This document shows positions 1-10,025 of a stretch of 64,000 nt of DNA, piece by piece. Source of the stretch: Arenicellales bacterium (GTDB lineage: Bacteria; Pseudomonadota; Gammaproteobacteria; Arenicellales; JAJDZL01); the NCBI GenBank assembly GCA_951813075.1, contig OX638343.1:372001-436000 (forward strand). The letters are read 5' to 3'. Position 1 is the stretch's first letter. Every line of letters begins with the position of its first letter. Made by a program: the position numbers and the translations under genes. The notes under the pieces were generated by a model. That model was given only the letters and a program-made list of their open reading frames with translations, did no database searches and was not told the origin of the DNA.

Positions 1-86
1 CGTCCGGATTCACGTTCCAAGACTGCTGAAGTTACTTTGCCGCCGATATCGGGGAAAAGTTCAATCGGTTTGGCGGATTTTGGCAT
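1..86 (-). CDS. Possible 5' end of a gene running off the left edge
   Basis: On the minus strand an ATG at 86-84 opens a frame of 28 codons with no stop before the window edge. The translation starts MPKSAKPIELFPDIGGK and is rich in ordinary codons, but it is too short to assign to a family. No convincing ribosome-binding site precedes the ATG. If real, the gene is divergent from the dehydrogenase at 328, and the roughly 240 bases between them would hold both promoters. Confidence 0.35.
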   Translation of the reverse strand, partial: MPKSAKPIELFPDIGGKVTSAVLERESG

Positions 87-327
87 TGAAGAAATTCACA
101 TAAACTTAAGCGCCACAATAAATTCGTTTTCAGAATTTTTGGGCGCAATCAGACGAATAAAATCAGAAAAACAATTGGGAATATTGTAAATTAGGTAAAG
201 TTTTAAAATGCTCCGTTTTCTATAGTTGTCTGATTCTTTTCGGAACAGTCGAATCTCCCAATAATGACATTGAAAATAACTAGTTAGCGGAAGTAAATTG
301 TGCGTTTATGGAAGAAGCGAGCAAAAT

Positions 328-2763
328 ATGGAAAGTTATGCAAGAGTAGTTGTTATCGGTGGGGGCGTCGTCGGTGTCAGTACACTATATCACCTCGCAA
401 AAAAAGGTTGGAGTGATGTAGTACTGTGCGAGCGTTCTGAACTCACTGCGGGATCAACGTGGCACGCAGCAGGTCTTTTGCCACTATTCAATATGAGTTA
501 TGCCGTAGGGCAGTTACACAAGTATTCCGTAGATCTTTACAAAAATCTGGAAGAGGAGACCGGCCAGGATGTCGGTTTTCATGTTACTGGAAATTTGCGT
601 CTCGCCTGTACACGAGACCGAATGGATGAATATAAAAAATATTGTGGCACAGCAAACACAATTGAAGTCCCGTTTGAACTGATCACACCCTCCGAAGTCA
701 AGGATCTTTGGCCGTTGATCAATCCAGATGGTTTGATCGGTGCCTTGTATCACCCGGACGACGGACACATTGCACCGGTTGACTTGACCAATGCCTTAGC
801 AAAAGGTGCACGCGATCGCGGTGCCAGAATCTACCAGAATACCGAAGTAACAGGGTTGAATCGGACCCCCGGGGGTGAATGGAAGGTTTCGACCTCGAAA
901 GGTGACATTGGCTGTGAGCATATTGTCTGTGCGACAGGTAACTATTCGCAGACAATCAGTCGACTGCTTGGGATTTCAATTCCTGCAATTCCGGTTCAGC
1001 ATCAATACATCGTCACAGATGTGGTGAACGAGTTGAGAGAGTACCGCGAAGGCGGCGGAAAGGAACTTGCGGTACTTCGCGAGTCTGATGCATCCTATTA
1101 TCTGCGCGAGGAAAGAATGGGCTACATTCTGGGTCCGTACGAGAAAGGAGCGCCGGCAGTTTTTGCAGATGGAGTGCCGTCGACTTTTGAGAAAGATCTG
1201 TTTCCTGGTGATCTGGACCGTCTCATGCCGCATGTTGAGGCTGCAATCAATCGAGTTCCTTCTTTTGAGACTGCAGGCATCAAGGATATTGTCAACGGAC
1301 CGATCTCCTATACCCCGGATGGCAGTCCGCTTATCGGGCCAGCGTGGGATATTCCCAATGTCTGGTTGAACGAAGGTCATAGTTTTGGCGTCACAGCAGC
1401 TGGTGGTGCAGGGTGGCAATTGGCGGAATGGATAGTTGAAGGCGAACCGACGATAGATTTACTTGCAGTTGATCCGCGCAGATACGGAGATTATGCGCGT
1501 GGTCCTTATCTGGCAACCAAGAATGAGGAAGCATATGAAAATGTGTTCACGATTCACTACCCTGATGAGGAGCGTCCCGCGTGTCGACCGGCCAAAACAA
1601 GCCCGATTCATGACAGATTGGCGACACTGGGTGCGGTCTGGGGACAACGATATGGCTGGGAGCGACCAAACTGGTTTGCGCCAGACGGAGTTGAAGCGGT
1701 GGATGACTGGAGTTTTCGACGTTCAAAATATTTCGAACACGTCGGCAATGAACATAACAATATCAGGAACAATGTGGGCATTATTGACATCACAAGCTTT
1801 TCAAAGTTTCGAGTGTCTGGAGAAGGTGCGGAAGACTATCTGGATGGTCTATTCGCCCGAAGGCTTCCGAAAAAGGTAGGAAGAATTCAGCTGTGTCACG
1901 CACTTACAAAAAATGGCGGCGTAAGAAGCGAGTTTACGGTTACCAAGGATGCTGATGGGTCATATTACCTGGTCAGTTCCGGAGCGGCCGAACGTTTTGA
2001 CTACAGTTTTCTGCAAAAACATTTGCCTGCTGACAAATCCGTTCGCTTGGACAATATTACGACTGCGTTTGGCACACTGGTGATCGCTGGACCAAATTCC
2101 CGAAGAGTTCTGGAAAAATTGACTGAAACCGATCTTTCCAATAGTGCATTTCCTTGGCTGACCGCACAGCACATCTATGTCGGGTTAGCCCCATTGAGAG
2201 CGATGCGGGTTAATTTTGTCGGTGAGTTGGGCTGGGAACTCCATCACCCTATCGAGTATCAAAGACACATTTTCGAGCAGTTGATGGAAGCTGGTGCTGA
2301 GTTCAATATCGGCCAATGTGGAATGCGGGCAATGGACTCGCTTCGGATTGAGAAATCCTACCGTATGTGGGGACAGGATCTGACCCGCGAATACACTATC
2401 CTTGAAGCTGGGCTTGGAATTTTTGTCCATATGGATAAAGGTGACTTCGTCGGTCGCGATGCTTTGCAGAATCAATTGGACAATGGTATTCCGCAGGAAT
2501 TCGTAACCGTCGCGGTAGAAGGAGTCACCGATGCGGACCCATTGGGTAATGAACCGCTTTGGGATGGTGAGAAGATGATCGGCAGGGCAACTGCCGGGTC
2601 TTATGGGCACTTTCTCAGACAAAGTCTTGCTATCGGTTACGTACAGACTGGATATGGGGGAATAGGAACCAAATTGGAGATTGAAATTCTTGGAAATCGC
2701 TATAATTGTTCCGTTATTGAAAACTCACCTCACGATTCCAGTAACGTACGGCTCAGATCGTAG
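328..2763 (+). CDS. Dimethylglycine/sarcosine dehydrogenase family protein (FAD domain plus GcvT folate domain)
   Basis: This flavoenzyme probably removes an N-methyl group from dimethylglycine or sarcosine, passing electrons to ETF and the one-carbon unit to tetrahydrofolate. The N-terminus carries a Rossmann dinucleotide motif (VVVIGGGVVG). It is followed by STWHAAG, whose His matches the covalent FAD attachment site of mammalian DMGDH and SARDH. The ERPNWF motif near residue 455 marks the junction to the C-terminal aminomethyltransferase (GcvT) half. Total length of about 811 residues is close to the mitochondrial enzymes. A TTG at 298 is also in frame, but ATG 328 places the FAD motif at the usual distance from the N-terminus. 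Next come etfB and etfA on the same strand, 42 bases downstream, which supports ETF as acceptor. Sequence alone does not separate dimethylglycine from sarcosine as substrate. Confidence 0.88.
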   Translation: MESYARVVVIGGGVVGVSTLYHLAKKGWSDVVLCERSELTAGSTWHAAGLLPLFNMSYAVGQLHKYSVDLYKNLEEETGQDVGFHVTGNLRLACTRDRMDEYKKYCGTANTIEVPFELITPSEVKDLWPLINPDGLIGALYHPDDGHIAPVDLTNALAKGARDRGARIYQNTEVTGLNRTPGGEWKVSTSKGDIGCEHIVCATGNYSQTISRLLGISIPAIPVQHQYIVTDVVNELREYREGGGKELAVLRESDASYYLREERMGYILGPYEKGAPAVFADGVPSTFEKDLFPGDLDRLMPHVEAAINRVPSFETAGIKDIVNGPISYTPDGSPLIGPAWDIPNVWLNEGHSFGVTAAGGAGWQLAEWIVEGEPTIDLLAVDPRRYGDYARGPYLATKNEEAYENVFTIHYPDEERPACRPAKTSPIHDRLATLGAVWGQRYGWERPNWFAPDGVEAVDDWSFRRSKYFEHVGNEHNNIRNNVGIIDITSFSKFRVSGEGAEDYLDGLFARRLPKKVGRIQLCHALTKNGGVRSEFTVTKDADGSYYLVSSGAAERFDYSFLQKHLPADKSVRLDNITTAFGTLVIAGPNSRRVLEKLTETDLSNSAFPWLTAQHIYVGLAPLRAMRVNFVGELGWELHHPIEYQRHIFEQLMEAGAEFNIGQCGMRAMDSLRIEKSYRMWGQDLTREYTILEAGLGIFVHMDKGDFVGRDALQNQLDNGIPQEFVTVAVEGVTDADPLGNEPLWDGEKMIGRATAGSYGHFLRQSLAIGYVQTGYGGIGTKLEIEILGNRYNCSVIENSPHDSSNVRLRS

Positions 2764-2805
2764 CTGAATCTAGCAAATTAGTTATTTTTTTCACTGGGGA
2801 GCGGT

Positions 2806-3555
2806 ATGAAGGTAATTGTTCCTGTTAAGCGCGTAATCGACGCCAACATCAAAGTCAGAGTAAGAATGGATGGTTCTGGTGTTGAACTGAATAATGTCAA
2901 AATGTCCATGAATCCATTCTGCGAGATAGCTGTTGAAGAATCCATCAGATTTAAGGAAGCAGGGAAGGCAGACGAAATCATCGTAGTTGCGGCCGGGCCG
3001 CAGCAAAGCCAGGAAACGCTGCGAAATGGCTTGGCCATGGGTGCTGATCGTGGAATTCTGATCCAGACTGATATTGATCTGGAACCCCTTGCAATTGCCA
3101 AACTGTTAACAGCTGTGGTTGAGCGCGAGCAGCCTGGCATTGTGTTGATGGGCAAACAAGCAGTCGACAACGACAACAATCAGACCGGTCAGATGCTTTC
3201 GGCGATGCTGAATTGGTCTCTCGGCACATTCGTGTCAAAAATTGAAATCGAGGATGATAGTTTCAATGTCGTTCGTGAGGTGGATGGCGGTCTTGAAACG
3301 GTGCGATTATCCCGACCTTCCGTAATTACAGTTGACTTGAGGCTGAATGAGCCTCGCTACGCTTCACTACCGAACATCATGAAGGCGCGCAGAAAGGAAA
3401 TTGAAGTCTTGACACCTGATGATCTTGGTATTGATGTAACACCCAGGGTTACGGTTTTGGAAGTAACTGAACCACCTGCAAGGAATGCCGGTGTGCGTGT
3501 TCAAAGTGCAGAGGAATTGATTGATAAACTGAAAAATGAAGCGAAGGTGCTGTAA
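2806..3555 (+). CDS. etfB: Electron transfer flavoprotein subunit beta
   Basis: EtfB binds AMP and, with EtfA, forms the FAD-carrying heterodimer that moves electrons from acyl-CoA and methylamine-type dehydrogenases to ETF:quinone oxidoreductase. The 249 residues start [10 protein letters not shown] and contain the family-typical [12 protein letters not shown] segment and the [18 protein letters not shown] segment near residues 178-196. The ATG follows a GGGGAG ribosome-binding site at the usual spacing. Its stop codon overlaps the etfA start by one base (TAATG), which indicates translational coupling. Position behind the DMG/sarcosine dehydrogenase suggests that this ETF pair serves that enzyme, although it may serve others. 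Confidence 0.95.
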   Translation: MKVIVPVKRVIDANIKVRVRMDGSGVELNNVKMSMNPFCEIAVEESIRFKEAGKADEIIVVAAGPQQSQETLRNGLAMGADRGILIQTDIDLEPLAIAKLLTAVVEREQPGIVLMGKQAVDNDNNQTGQMLSAMLNWSLGTFVSKIEIEDDSFNVVREVDGGLETVRLSRPSVITVDLRLNEPRYASLPNIMKARRKEIEVLTPDDLGIDVTPRVTVLEVTEPPARNAGVRVQSAEELIDKLKNEAKVL

Positions 3556-4490
3556 TGAGCGTATTGGTTCTGATTGAACACGATAACACTGAAGTCAAAG
3601 CGTCGACTCTGAATACAGTTACAGCTGCAACGCAGCTCGGAAGTGACGTTCATGGACTTGTCGTAGGGAATGATTGTGCCAACGTTGCTTCCGCGGCTGC
3701 GAAAATTAGCGGGATTTCCAAGATACTGTCGGTGGACTCATCCGAGTATAAATATGGTTTGGTTGAGAATGTCGCACCTGTCGTCAAGGACATAGCATCG
3801 GGATATTCACATGTTCTGGCACCGGCATCGACGTTCGGCAAGAATCTTCTGCCGAGAGTTGCTGCCATGCTGGATGTTCAGCAGGTTTCCGATATCATCG
3901 AAATCGTCTCTGAAGATACATTCATCAGGCCGATTTATGCCGGAAATGCCTTGGCAAGAGTGCGGTCGACTGATTCAGTGAAATTGATCACGGTTCGTAC
4001 CACCACTTTCGATGCTGCCATAGAAGATAGTGGTTCGTCTGCACCAGTTGAGGAGTTATCTGCCATGGGTGACGAACAACTGTCGAGTTTTGTAAAGCAT
4101 GATCTGACCCGTAGCGAACGTCCGGAATTGACGACAGCGAATATCGTTATTTCGGGAGGTCGAGGAATGCAAAGTGGAGAGAATTTCATTATGCTTGAGC
4201 GTATAGCGGACAAGCTTGGTGCTGCCGTCGGGGCTTCGCGAGCCGCAGTTGATGCAGGTTACGTGCCAAATGATTATCAGGTTGGTCAAACTGGGAAAGT
4301 GGTTGCACCTGACCTGTATCTGGCCGTTGGCATATCGGGCGCGATTCAACATCTCGCTGGTATGAAAGACTCAAAAGTCATTGTTGCGATCAACAAAGAC
4401 GAGGAAGCACCGATTTTTCAGGTTGCAGATATTGGCTGGGTAGCGGATCTGTTTACAGCAATTCCAGAGTTGGAGAGCGCACTGGATTAA
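3555..4490 (+). CDS. etfA: Electron transfer flavoprotein subunit alpha
   Basis: EtfA holds the redox-active FAD of the ETF heterodimer. The 311 residues have the variable N-terminal half and the conserved C-terminal FAD domain. That domain shows VISGGRGM near residue 200, the GASRAAVDAGYVP stretch, QVGQTGKVV and LAVGISGAIQHLAGM, all family hallmarks. It ends with the expected acidic GWVADLF region. The start overlaps the etfB stop by one base. The operon most likely ends at the strong bidirectional hairpin at 4598-4631, about 110 bases downstream. Confidence 0.95.
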   Translation: MSVLVLIEHDNTEVKASTLNTVTAATQLGSDVHGLVVGNDCANVASAAAKISGISKILSVDSSEYKYGLVENVAPVVKDIASGYSHVLAPASTFGKNLLPRVAAMLDVQQVSDIIEIVSEDTFIRPIYAGNALARVRSTDSVKLITVRTTTFDAAIEDSGSSAPVEELSAMGDEQLSSFVKHDLTRSERPELTTANIVISGGRGMQSGENFIMLERIADKLGAAVGASRAAVDAGYVPNDYQVGQTGKVVAPDLYLAVGISGAIQHLAGMKDSKVIVAINKDEEAPIFQVADIGWVADLFTAIPELESALD

Positions 4491-4597
4491 TTCCGCCGAT
4501 TCTGTAGTCAGTCTGACGGCTGTAGTTCTTTAAATTTCTACTATAGATAGCGTCCCTCGCATAGCGCCAGCATGCTAGCCCAGTCGATTTGGTAACA

Positions 4598-4631
4598 AAA
4601 AAGGCTGATGCATTACGCATCAGCCTTTTTC
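4598..4631. terminator. Bidirectional Rho-independent terminator between etfA and aceA
   Basis: A perfect 9-bp stem, GGCTGATGC (4604-4612) with GCATCAGCC (4618-4626), encloses a 5-base loop ATTAC. It is flanked by A6 (4598-4603) and T5 (4627-4631), so it reads as a terminator in both directions. It sits between the convergent etfA and isocitrate lyase genes. Confidence 0.93.
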
Positions 4632-4663
4632 ATGTAAGACTTCTTTGTAAGAAAATTTTGAAT

Positions 4664-5992
4664 TCAGAACTGGGCAGTTTCTGTTGAATCAACCATTGCG
4701 ACGGTAGACGCTTCTTTACCTCCGGCAGTCGCTTCATTGACCGCGTCAAAGTAACTGACTCCAACTTCATGCTGATGGCGGGTTGCTGAGAAACCGAATT
4801 CCTCGGCTGCGAATTCTGCCTGCTGCAAGTCAGAATAGCCCTGCATACCACGTTGAATATATTTTCTGGCAATATCAAAACTCGAATAGTTGACGCTGTG
4901 AAAACTTGCCAAGGTCACAAACTGGTACCGATATCCCATTTCGGCGATGTCGTTTTGGAAACTTGCGAGTTCATCCGGCTTCAGGTGTTTTGACCAGTTG
5001 AATGATGGCGAACAGTTATACGCCAGCATTTTCCCGGGAAATTCTGCATGAACACTATCCGCGAATTTTCTCGCGTCATCAAGATTAGGTGTCGAAGTTT
5101 CCATCCAGATTAGATCTGCATACGGCGCATAAGCCAACCCGCGAGCGATGCACATATCTATTCCGCCAGTAATTCTAAAAAATCCTTCAGCAGTGCGTTC
5201 ACCAGTGATATACGGATGGTCGCGTTCGTCGACATCCGACAACAGCAATCTTGCGGCCTCAGCATCTGTTCTTGCAATGATGACAGTTGGGACACCCATC
5301 ACATCCGCTGCCAACCGAGCAGAGGTTAAATTACGAATACCTTGTTGCGTCGATAAAAGAACCTTTCCGCCGAGATGACCACACTTCTTTTCGGAAGACA
5401 GTTGATCTTCATAGTGGATACCCGCGGCGCCAGCCTTGATCATTGCCTTGGTCAGTTCGAAAACATTCAGCGGGCCGCCAAATCCTGCTTCTGCATCAGC
5501 AACAATTGGCATGAACCAGTCGATATTGGTGGTTTGCTGACCGCTCAGCTGCTCCAAGTTTTGGATCTGATCCTGCCGAATGAATGCATTGTTGATTCGT
5601 TCGATAACTTGCGGTACGGAACTGGCGGGATAAAGTGATTGATCTGGATAGGTCTGCCCGGCGTTGTTCGCATCAGCTGCTACTTGCCAGCCGGAAAGAT
5701 AGATTGATTTGAGTCCGGCTTTAACATGTTGAACCGCTTGACAACCTGTATATGCGCCTAACGAAGCAACAAATTTATCATTTTGTAAAAAATTCCAAAG
5801 CTTTTCAGAACCCATTTCAGCGAGCGTATGCCGGATGCATACAGAACCACGCAATCGTTCTACCTCGGTCCAGTCATAATCTCTTTTTATTCCATCCCAG
5901 CGCTTCGGCGCGAAGTGGGGTGTTGGAAATTCTTTCAAGTCTTCTGTCGGGTCGACATTCCACTTATATTTGCCGTTCGGTAGTTGGCTCAT
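4664..5992 (-). CDS. aceA: Isocitrate lyase
   Basis: Isocitrate lyase splits isocitrate into glyoxylate and succinate and opens the glyoxylate shunt for growth on acetyl-CoA. The catalytic motif KKCGHLGGK is present near residues 203-211 with the active-site Cys, and the metal-binding ADAEAGFGG segment lies near 166-174. Length is about 442 residues, as in the 430-440-residue E. coli-type enzymes. A GTG at 5995 directly precedes ATG 5992; I prefer the ATG. No malate synthase gene is in the window. Transcription ends at the 4598-4631 hairpin. The gene lies 165 bases downstream of the hydantoinase on the same strand and may have its own promoter in that gap. Confidence 0.96.
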   Translation of the reverse strand: MSQLPNGKYKWNVDPTEDLKEFPTPHFAPKRWDGIKRDYDWTEVERLRGSVCIRHTLAEMGSEKLWNFLQNDKFVASLGAYTGCQAVQHVKAGLKSIYLSGWQVAADANNAGQTYPDQSLYPASSVPQVIERINNAFIRQDQIQNLEQLSGQQTTNIDWFMPIVADAEAGFGGPLNVFELTKAMIKAGAAGIHYEDQLSSEKKCGHLGGKVLLSTQQGIRNLTSARLAADVMGVPTVIIARTDAEAARLLLSDVDERDHPYITGERTAEGFFRITGGIDMCIARGLAYAPYADLIWMETSTPNLDDARKFADSVHAEFPGKMLAYNCSPSFNWSKHLKPDELASFQNDIAEMGYRYQFVTLASFHSVNYSSFDIARKYIQRGMQGYSDLQQAEFAAEEFGFSATRHQHEVGVSYFDAVNEATAGGKEASTVAMVDSTETAQF

Positions 5993-6157
5993 CACTTGCG
6001 CTCCGTATATTCAAATAATCGCAATAAAACAACAACAAAAGCCACTAAACGTGGCCACAAAAGTCAAATTATATATTGCTTCTGCTCTGGTAGAGTATGA
6101 AATTTTACGTTGAAATTACAGGAATTCCGACGGAATCCATAATCCTGATCAGATTGC

Positions 6158-9100
6158 TCAATCCGGGCTGCCAAATCCACCGCCACCTGGCGTTTCAATT
6201 ACGAATATATCGTTTGCATTCATTTCAGTTCTGTCCGTAGAGTTCATGGATTCGATGTTGCCGCTTGATCTGATCACATAGTTTCTACCGGTTTGCCCGG
6301 GAGAGCCGCCGTCTGCCCCATATGGCGGGACCCGTCTATGTCCTGAGAGAATTGCTGCCGTCATAGGTTCAAGGAATCGAAGTTTTCGAATGGTTCCATT
6401 CCCACCTCGATTTTTGCCTTGTCCACCGCTTCCTTTACGAATTGAAAAACTCTCAAGCCGTATAGGAAATCTCCATTCCAATATTTCGGGGTCGGTCAAT
6501 TTGGCGTTGGTCATATGTGTGTGTACTGCATCGCAACCATCAAAGTCAGGTCCTGCACCTGATCCACCACAGATAGTTTCGTAATACTGATATGTGTCGT
6601 TACCAAAAGTGAAGTTGTTCATTGTTCCTTGTGCTGCTGCCATTACGCCGAGTGCACCATAGAGGGTATCTGTTATGTACTGAGAGGTTTCGACATTGCC
6701 TGCAACGACCGCGGCGGGATAAACCGGTTTCAGCATGCAGCCGTCCGGAATAACAATCTTGATTGGCTTCAGGCACCCCTCATTCATCGGAATGATGTCG
6801 TCGACCAGAGTGCGAAAGACATACATAACAGCAGCTCTCGCAACTGAAGATGGCGCATTGAAGTTGTTTGAAAGTTGAGCGGACGTTCCGGTGAAATCGA
6901 CAACAGCTGTCTGTTCTTCATTGTTGATGGATATTTCTACAGCAATCACACTTCCGTCATCCATCTCATACTTGAATTTACCATTACGAAGAACTTTGAG
7001 CACTCGCTTCACGGCACCTTCCGCGTTATCCTGAACATGCTTCATGTATGCGATGACGACATCCAAACCGAAGTGATTCACCATGTTCCGCAGTTCTTGC
7101 ACGCCTTTTTCGTTCGCTGCAATCTGTGCGCGAATATCAGCGAGGTTCTGCTCGACATTCCGCACCGGATATGTTGCGCTTTCCAGAATTGCTTTGACGT
7201 CGGATTCCAACAATTCGCCCTCTCGTATCAGTTGAACATCATCCAGCAGAACTCCTTCTTCCTCAATAACGTGACTGTCAGGTGGCATTGATCCAGGGGT
7301 AATGCCACCGACATCTGCGTGATGACCTCTTGATGCGACATAAAACAGAATTGTGCCTTTCGTCTGCTCGAACACGGGCGTAACGACCGTAATATCTGGT
7401 AGGTGAGTCCCTCCGTTGTATGGATTGTTCAGAATGAAGGCGTCTCCCGGTTTCATCGTCTCGATTCGATTGCGTATGATGATTTTTACGGATTCGCTCA
7501 TCGAGCCCAAATGAACAGGCATATGAGGTGCATTCGCAACGAGATCACCTTCGGCATCAAATATTGCACAAGAGAAATCAAGTCGTTCTTTGATGTTGAC
7601 CGAATAAGCGGAATTTTCCAAAGATGCCCCCATTTGTTCGGCAATCGACATGAAAAGATTGTTGAACACCTCTAACATCACCGGATCGGCGTCTGTTCCG
7701 ATAACTGTCTTGCGTGGCCGAGGAGCAATGCGCCTGAGAATGAGATGGTTGTATTTTGTGACTTCCAGTTTCCAGTCAAGTTCTACAACAGTTGTACCCG
7801 TGGATTCGATGATGATCGCGGGTCCTGTAATTTCGTCGCCTGGTTGAAGTGTCTCTCTGAGATAAATCTTTGCCTGGCGGAATTTGTCGGATAAATACAT
7901 CCTTGAGACACCGACCGGCTCAAGCTCCGAATGCCTTGCGGTACTTGCGTATCCTGATTCATCATGCACATCAGATCGTCCGATGGCCTCAACGGAAATA
8001 GCCTCGACAACAATTGGTTTTTCAGGCATGATGAAACCGAAGCGTTGTCGGTGTTTGTTCTCAAAATCGCGTCGAATCGAATCTATGTCGTCTCCATCGA
8101 CTGAAATGGCAGAGTCAGTACCATCGTATCGAACATGAATCTTCTTCTGTATCTCGATATTGCTGTCCAAAATCTGCTGATCTTTTACATCCTGCCTGGA
8201 TTTGTTCGCCAGATCTGTGTAGCGACCATCGAGAGATTGAATCAGATCCGTTGAAAGCAATCCTTCGACTGCCTCTTCGTACATGGTTCGGATATCTGCG
8301 AGGCCGATTCCGTAAGCAGACATCACACCTGCGTAAGGGTGTATAAAGACTGTTTCCACACCGAGTGCATCAGCAACCAGACACGCATGTTGACCACCGG
8401 CACCGCCGAAACTGCACAGGGTATATTCGGTTATGTCATAGCCGCGCTGAACGGAGATTTTCTTTATCGCGTTCGCCATGTTGTCGATGGCAATGTTCAG
8501 AAACCCTTCTGCAACACCATGTGCGGAACGGTCGTCTCCAGTGGCCTGTCTTATGGTTTCGGCCAATTCCTCAAACTTGCGATTGACGGCTTTTGTGTCA
8601 AGTGGCTGATCGCCAGTTGGTCCGAAGATCTTGGGGAAATAGTCCGGTTGAAGTTTGCCCAGTATCAGGTTACAGTCAGTTATCGTTAGAGGTCCGTTAC
8701 GCCGATAACAGGCAGGGCCTGGATTCGCGCCAGCTGATTCGGGACCGACACGGTATCTCAGACCGTCAAAATTGAGAATTGATCCTCCGCCGGCGGCAAC
8801 TGTGTGAATTCGCATAATCGGCGAACGGATTCGTACGCCTGCAACGTGTGTGTCGTATGCGCGCTCATATTCGCCGGCGTAGTGAGAGACATCAGTTGAT
8901 GTTCCTCCCATATCGAACGAGATGATCTTGTTAAATCCAGCGATTTTGCTGGTCTCAACAGCACCAACAATTCCACCTGCAGGTCCGGAAAGAATGCTAT
9001 CCTTGCCCTGAAATCGATAGGCGTCTGTAAGTCCGCCGTTTGATTGCATGAACATCAGCCGAACACCGTTCAGATGACTGGCAACCTGTTCAACGTAGCG

Positions 9101-9844
9101 ACGAAGGACTGGCGAAAGATAGGCGTCGACTACAGTCGTATCGCCGCGGCCGATCATTTTCATCAATGGGCTGGTTTCATGCGAAACCGAGATTTGTGTA
9201 AAGCCAATCTCTCTCGCCATTTCCGCTATGATCTTCTCGTGTCCATGAAACCGATAGCCGTGCAGAAAAACTATGGCGCATGAGCGAATGCCTTTGTCGA
9301 AAACTTTTTGCAGTTCTGTATATGCTGCTTCATGGTCTATCTCTTTGAGCACGTCACCATTGGCGCTGTGACGTTGGTCAATTTCGATCACTTTCTCATA
9401 GAGTAGGTGGGGTAGAACGATTTTCCTGGAGAATAGGTCCGGCCGAGTCTGATAGCCAATTCGAAGTGCGTCGCGAAACCCCTTTGTGGTAATGAGCACG
9501 CATGGGGTACCGGTGCGTTCCAGCAGGGCGTTGGTCGCTACCGTAGTACCCATTTTCACGACATGTATAAGTTCCGAACTGAGGTTTCCCCGGTCTGTTT
9601 TCAGAATATCTCGGATACCCTGAATTGCCGCGTCGTTGTATTGTTCGGGATTGTCCGATAGTAGTTTATGCGTGACGATCTGTCCTTTCGGGTCGCTGGC
9701 GACGATGTCAGTAAACGTGCCACCGCGATCAATCCAGAACTGCCATCTTTCGGAATCGTTTACTTGCACTGGAATATGGTTTAAGAGTGTTGAGTTTGGG
9801 AGTGGAATTGCAGAATTATAGACAATCACATCAGCTCTTGACAT
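6158..9844 (-). CDS. Fused 5-oxoprolinase / N-methylhydantoinase (HyuA-HyuB) family protein
   Basis: This family hydrolyses cyclic amides such as 5-oxoproline or N-methylhydantoin at the cost of ATP. The N-terminal HyuA-like half (about residues 30-700) shows FWIDRGGTFTDIV, GTTVATNALLER, a GPAGGIVGAVE loop and FDMGGTSTDVS, which are the phosphate-binding motifs of the actin-like ATPase fold. The HyuB-like half begins near residue 718 and contains NNPYNGGTHLPDIT and RGHHADVGG. Both halves in one chain of 1228 residues match the eukaryotic and Pseudomonas-type 5-oxoprolinase layout rather than separate hyuA and hyuB genes. About 30 residues precede the first conserved motif, so a later start is possible. 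Substrate cannot be fixed from sequence. Confidence 0.9.
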   Translation of the reverse strand: MSRADVIVYNSAIPLPNSTLLNHIPVQVNDSERWQFWIDRGGTFTDIVASDPKGQIVTHKLLSDNPEQYNDAAIQGIRDILKTDRGNLSSELIHVVKMGTTVATNALLERTGTPCVLITTKGFRDALRIGYQTRPDLFSRKIVLPHLLYEKVIEIDQRHSANGDVLKEIDHEAAYTELQKVFDKGIRSCAIVFLHGYRFHGHEKIIAEMAREIGFTQISVSHETSPLMKMIGRGDTTVVDAYLSPVLRRYVEQVASHLNGVRLMFMQSNGGLTDAYRFQGKDSILSGPAGGIVGAVETSKIAGFNKIISFDMGGTSTDVSHYAGEYERAYDTHVAGVRIRSPIMRIHTVAAGGGSILNFDGLRYRVGPESAGANPGPACYRRNGPLTITDCNLILGKLQPDYFPKIFGPTGDQPLDTKAVNRKFEELAETIRQATGDDRSAHGVAEGFLNIAIDNMANAIKKISVQRGYDITEYTLCSFGGAGGQHACLVADALGVETVFIHPYAGVMSAYGIGLADIRTMYEEAVEGLLSTDLIQSLDGRYTDLANKSRQDVKDQQILDSNIEIQKKIHVRYDGTDSAISVDGDDIDSIRRDFENKHRQRFGFIMPEKPIVVEAISVEAIGRSDVHDESGYASTARHSELEPVGVSRMYLSDKFRQAKIYLRETLQPGDEITGPAIIIESTGTTVVELDWKLEVTKYNHLILRRIAPRPRKTVIGTDADPVMLEVFNNLFMSIAEQMGASLENSAYSVNIKERLDFSCAIFDAEGDLVANAPHMPVHLGSMSESVKIIIRNRIETMKPGDAFILNNPYNGGTHLPDITVVTPVFEQTKGTILFYVASRGHHADVGGITPGSMPPDSHVIEEEGVLLDDVQLIREGELLESDVKAILESATYPVRNVEQNLADIRAQIAANEKGVQELRNMVNHFGLDVVIAYMKHVQDNAEGAVKRVLKVLRNGKFKYEMDDGSVIAVEISINNEEQTAVVDFTGTSAQLSNNFNAPSSVARAAVMYVFRTLVDDIIPMNEGCLKPIKIVIPDGCMLKPVYPAAVVAGNVETSQYITDTLYGALGVMAAAQGTMNNFTFGNDTYQYYETICGGSGAGPDFDGCDAVHTHMTNAKLTDPEILEWRFPIRLESFSIRKGSGGQGKNRGGNGTIRKLRFLEPMTAAILSGHRRVPPYGADGGSPGQTGRNYVIRSSGNIESMNSTDRTEMNANDIFVIETPGGGGFGSPD

Positions 9845-10025
9845 TCGACACTGGCTTGCAATTGCTGATGCTATGCATTCACGAGCTTATGCATGCTTAT
9901 GATATTTGTCGATGGGTTCTGGATAATTTATTTCTCCATAACAACGCGTACAATAATTTGTAACCATCAACCAGGCTGCTGTCAGCTTGTGAAAATTCAT
10001 TTAATAGCGGTTGGAACACCTCAAG

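Noticed and set aside
298-327. Upstream TTG start for the dehydrogenase
   Set aside because: The extra ten residues are not family-like and ATG 328 sets the FAD motif at the usual distance.
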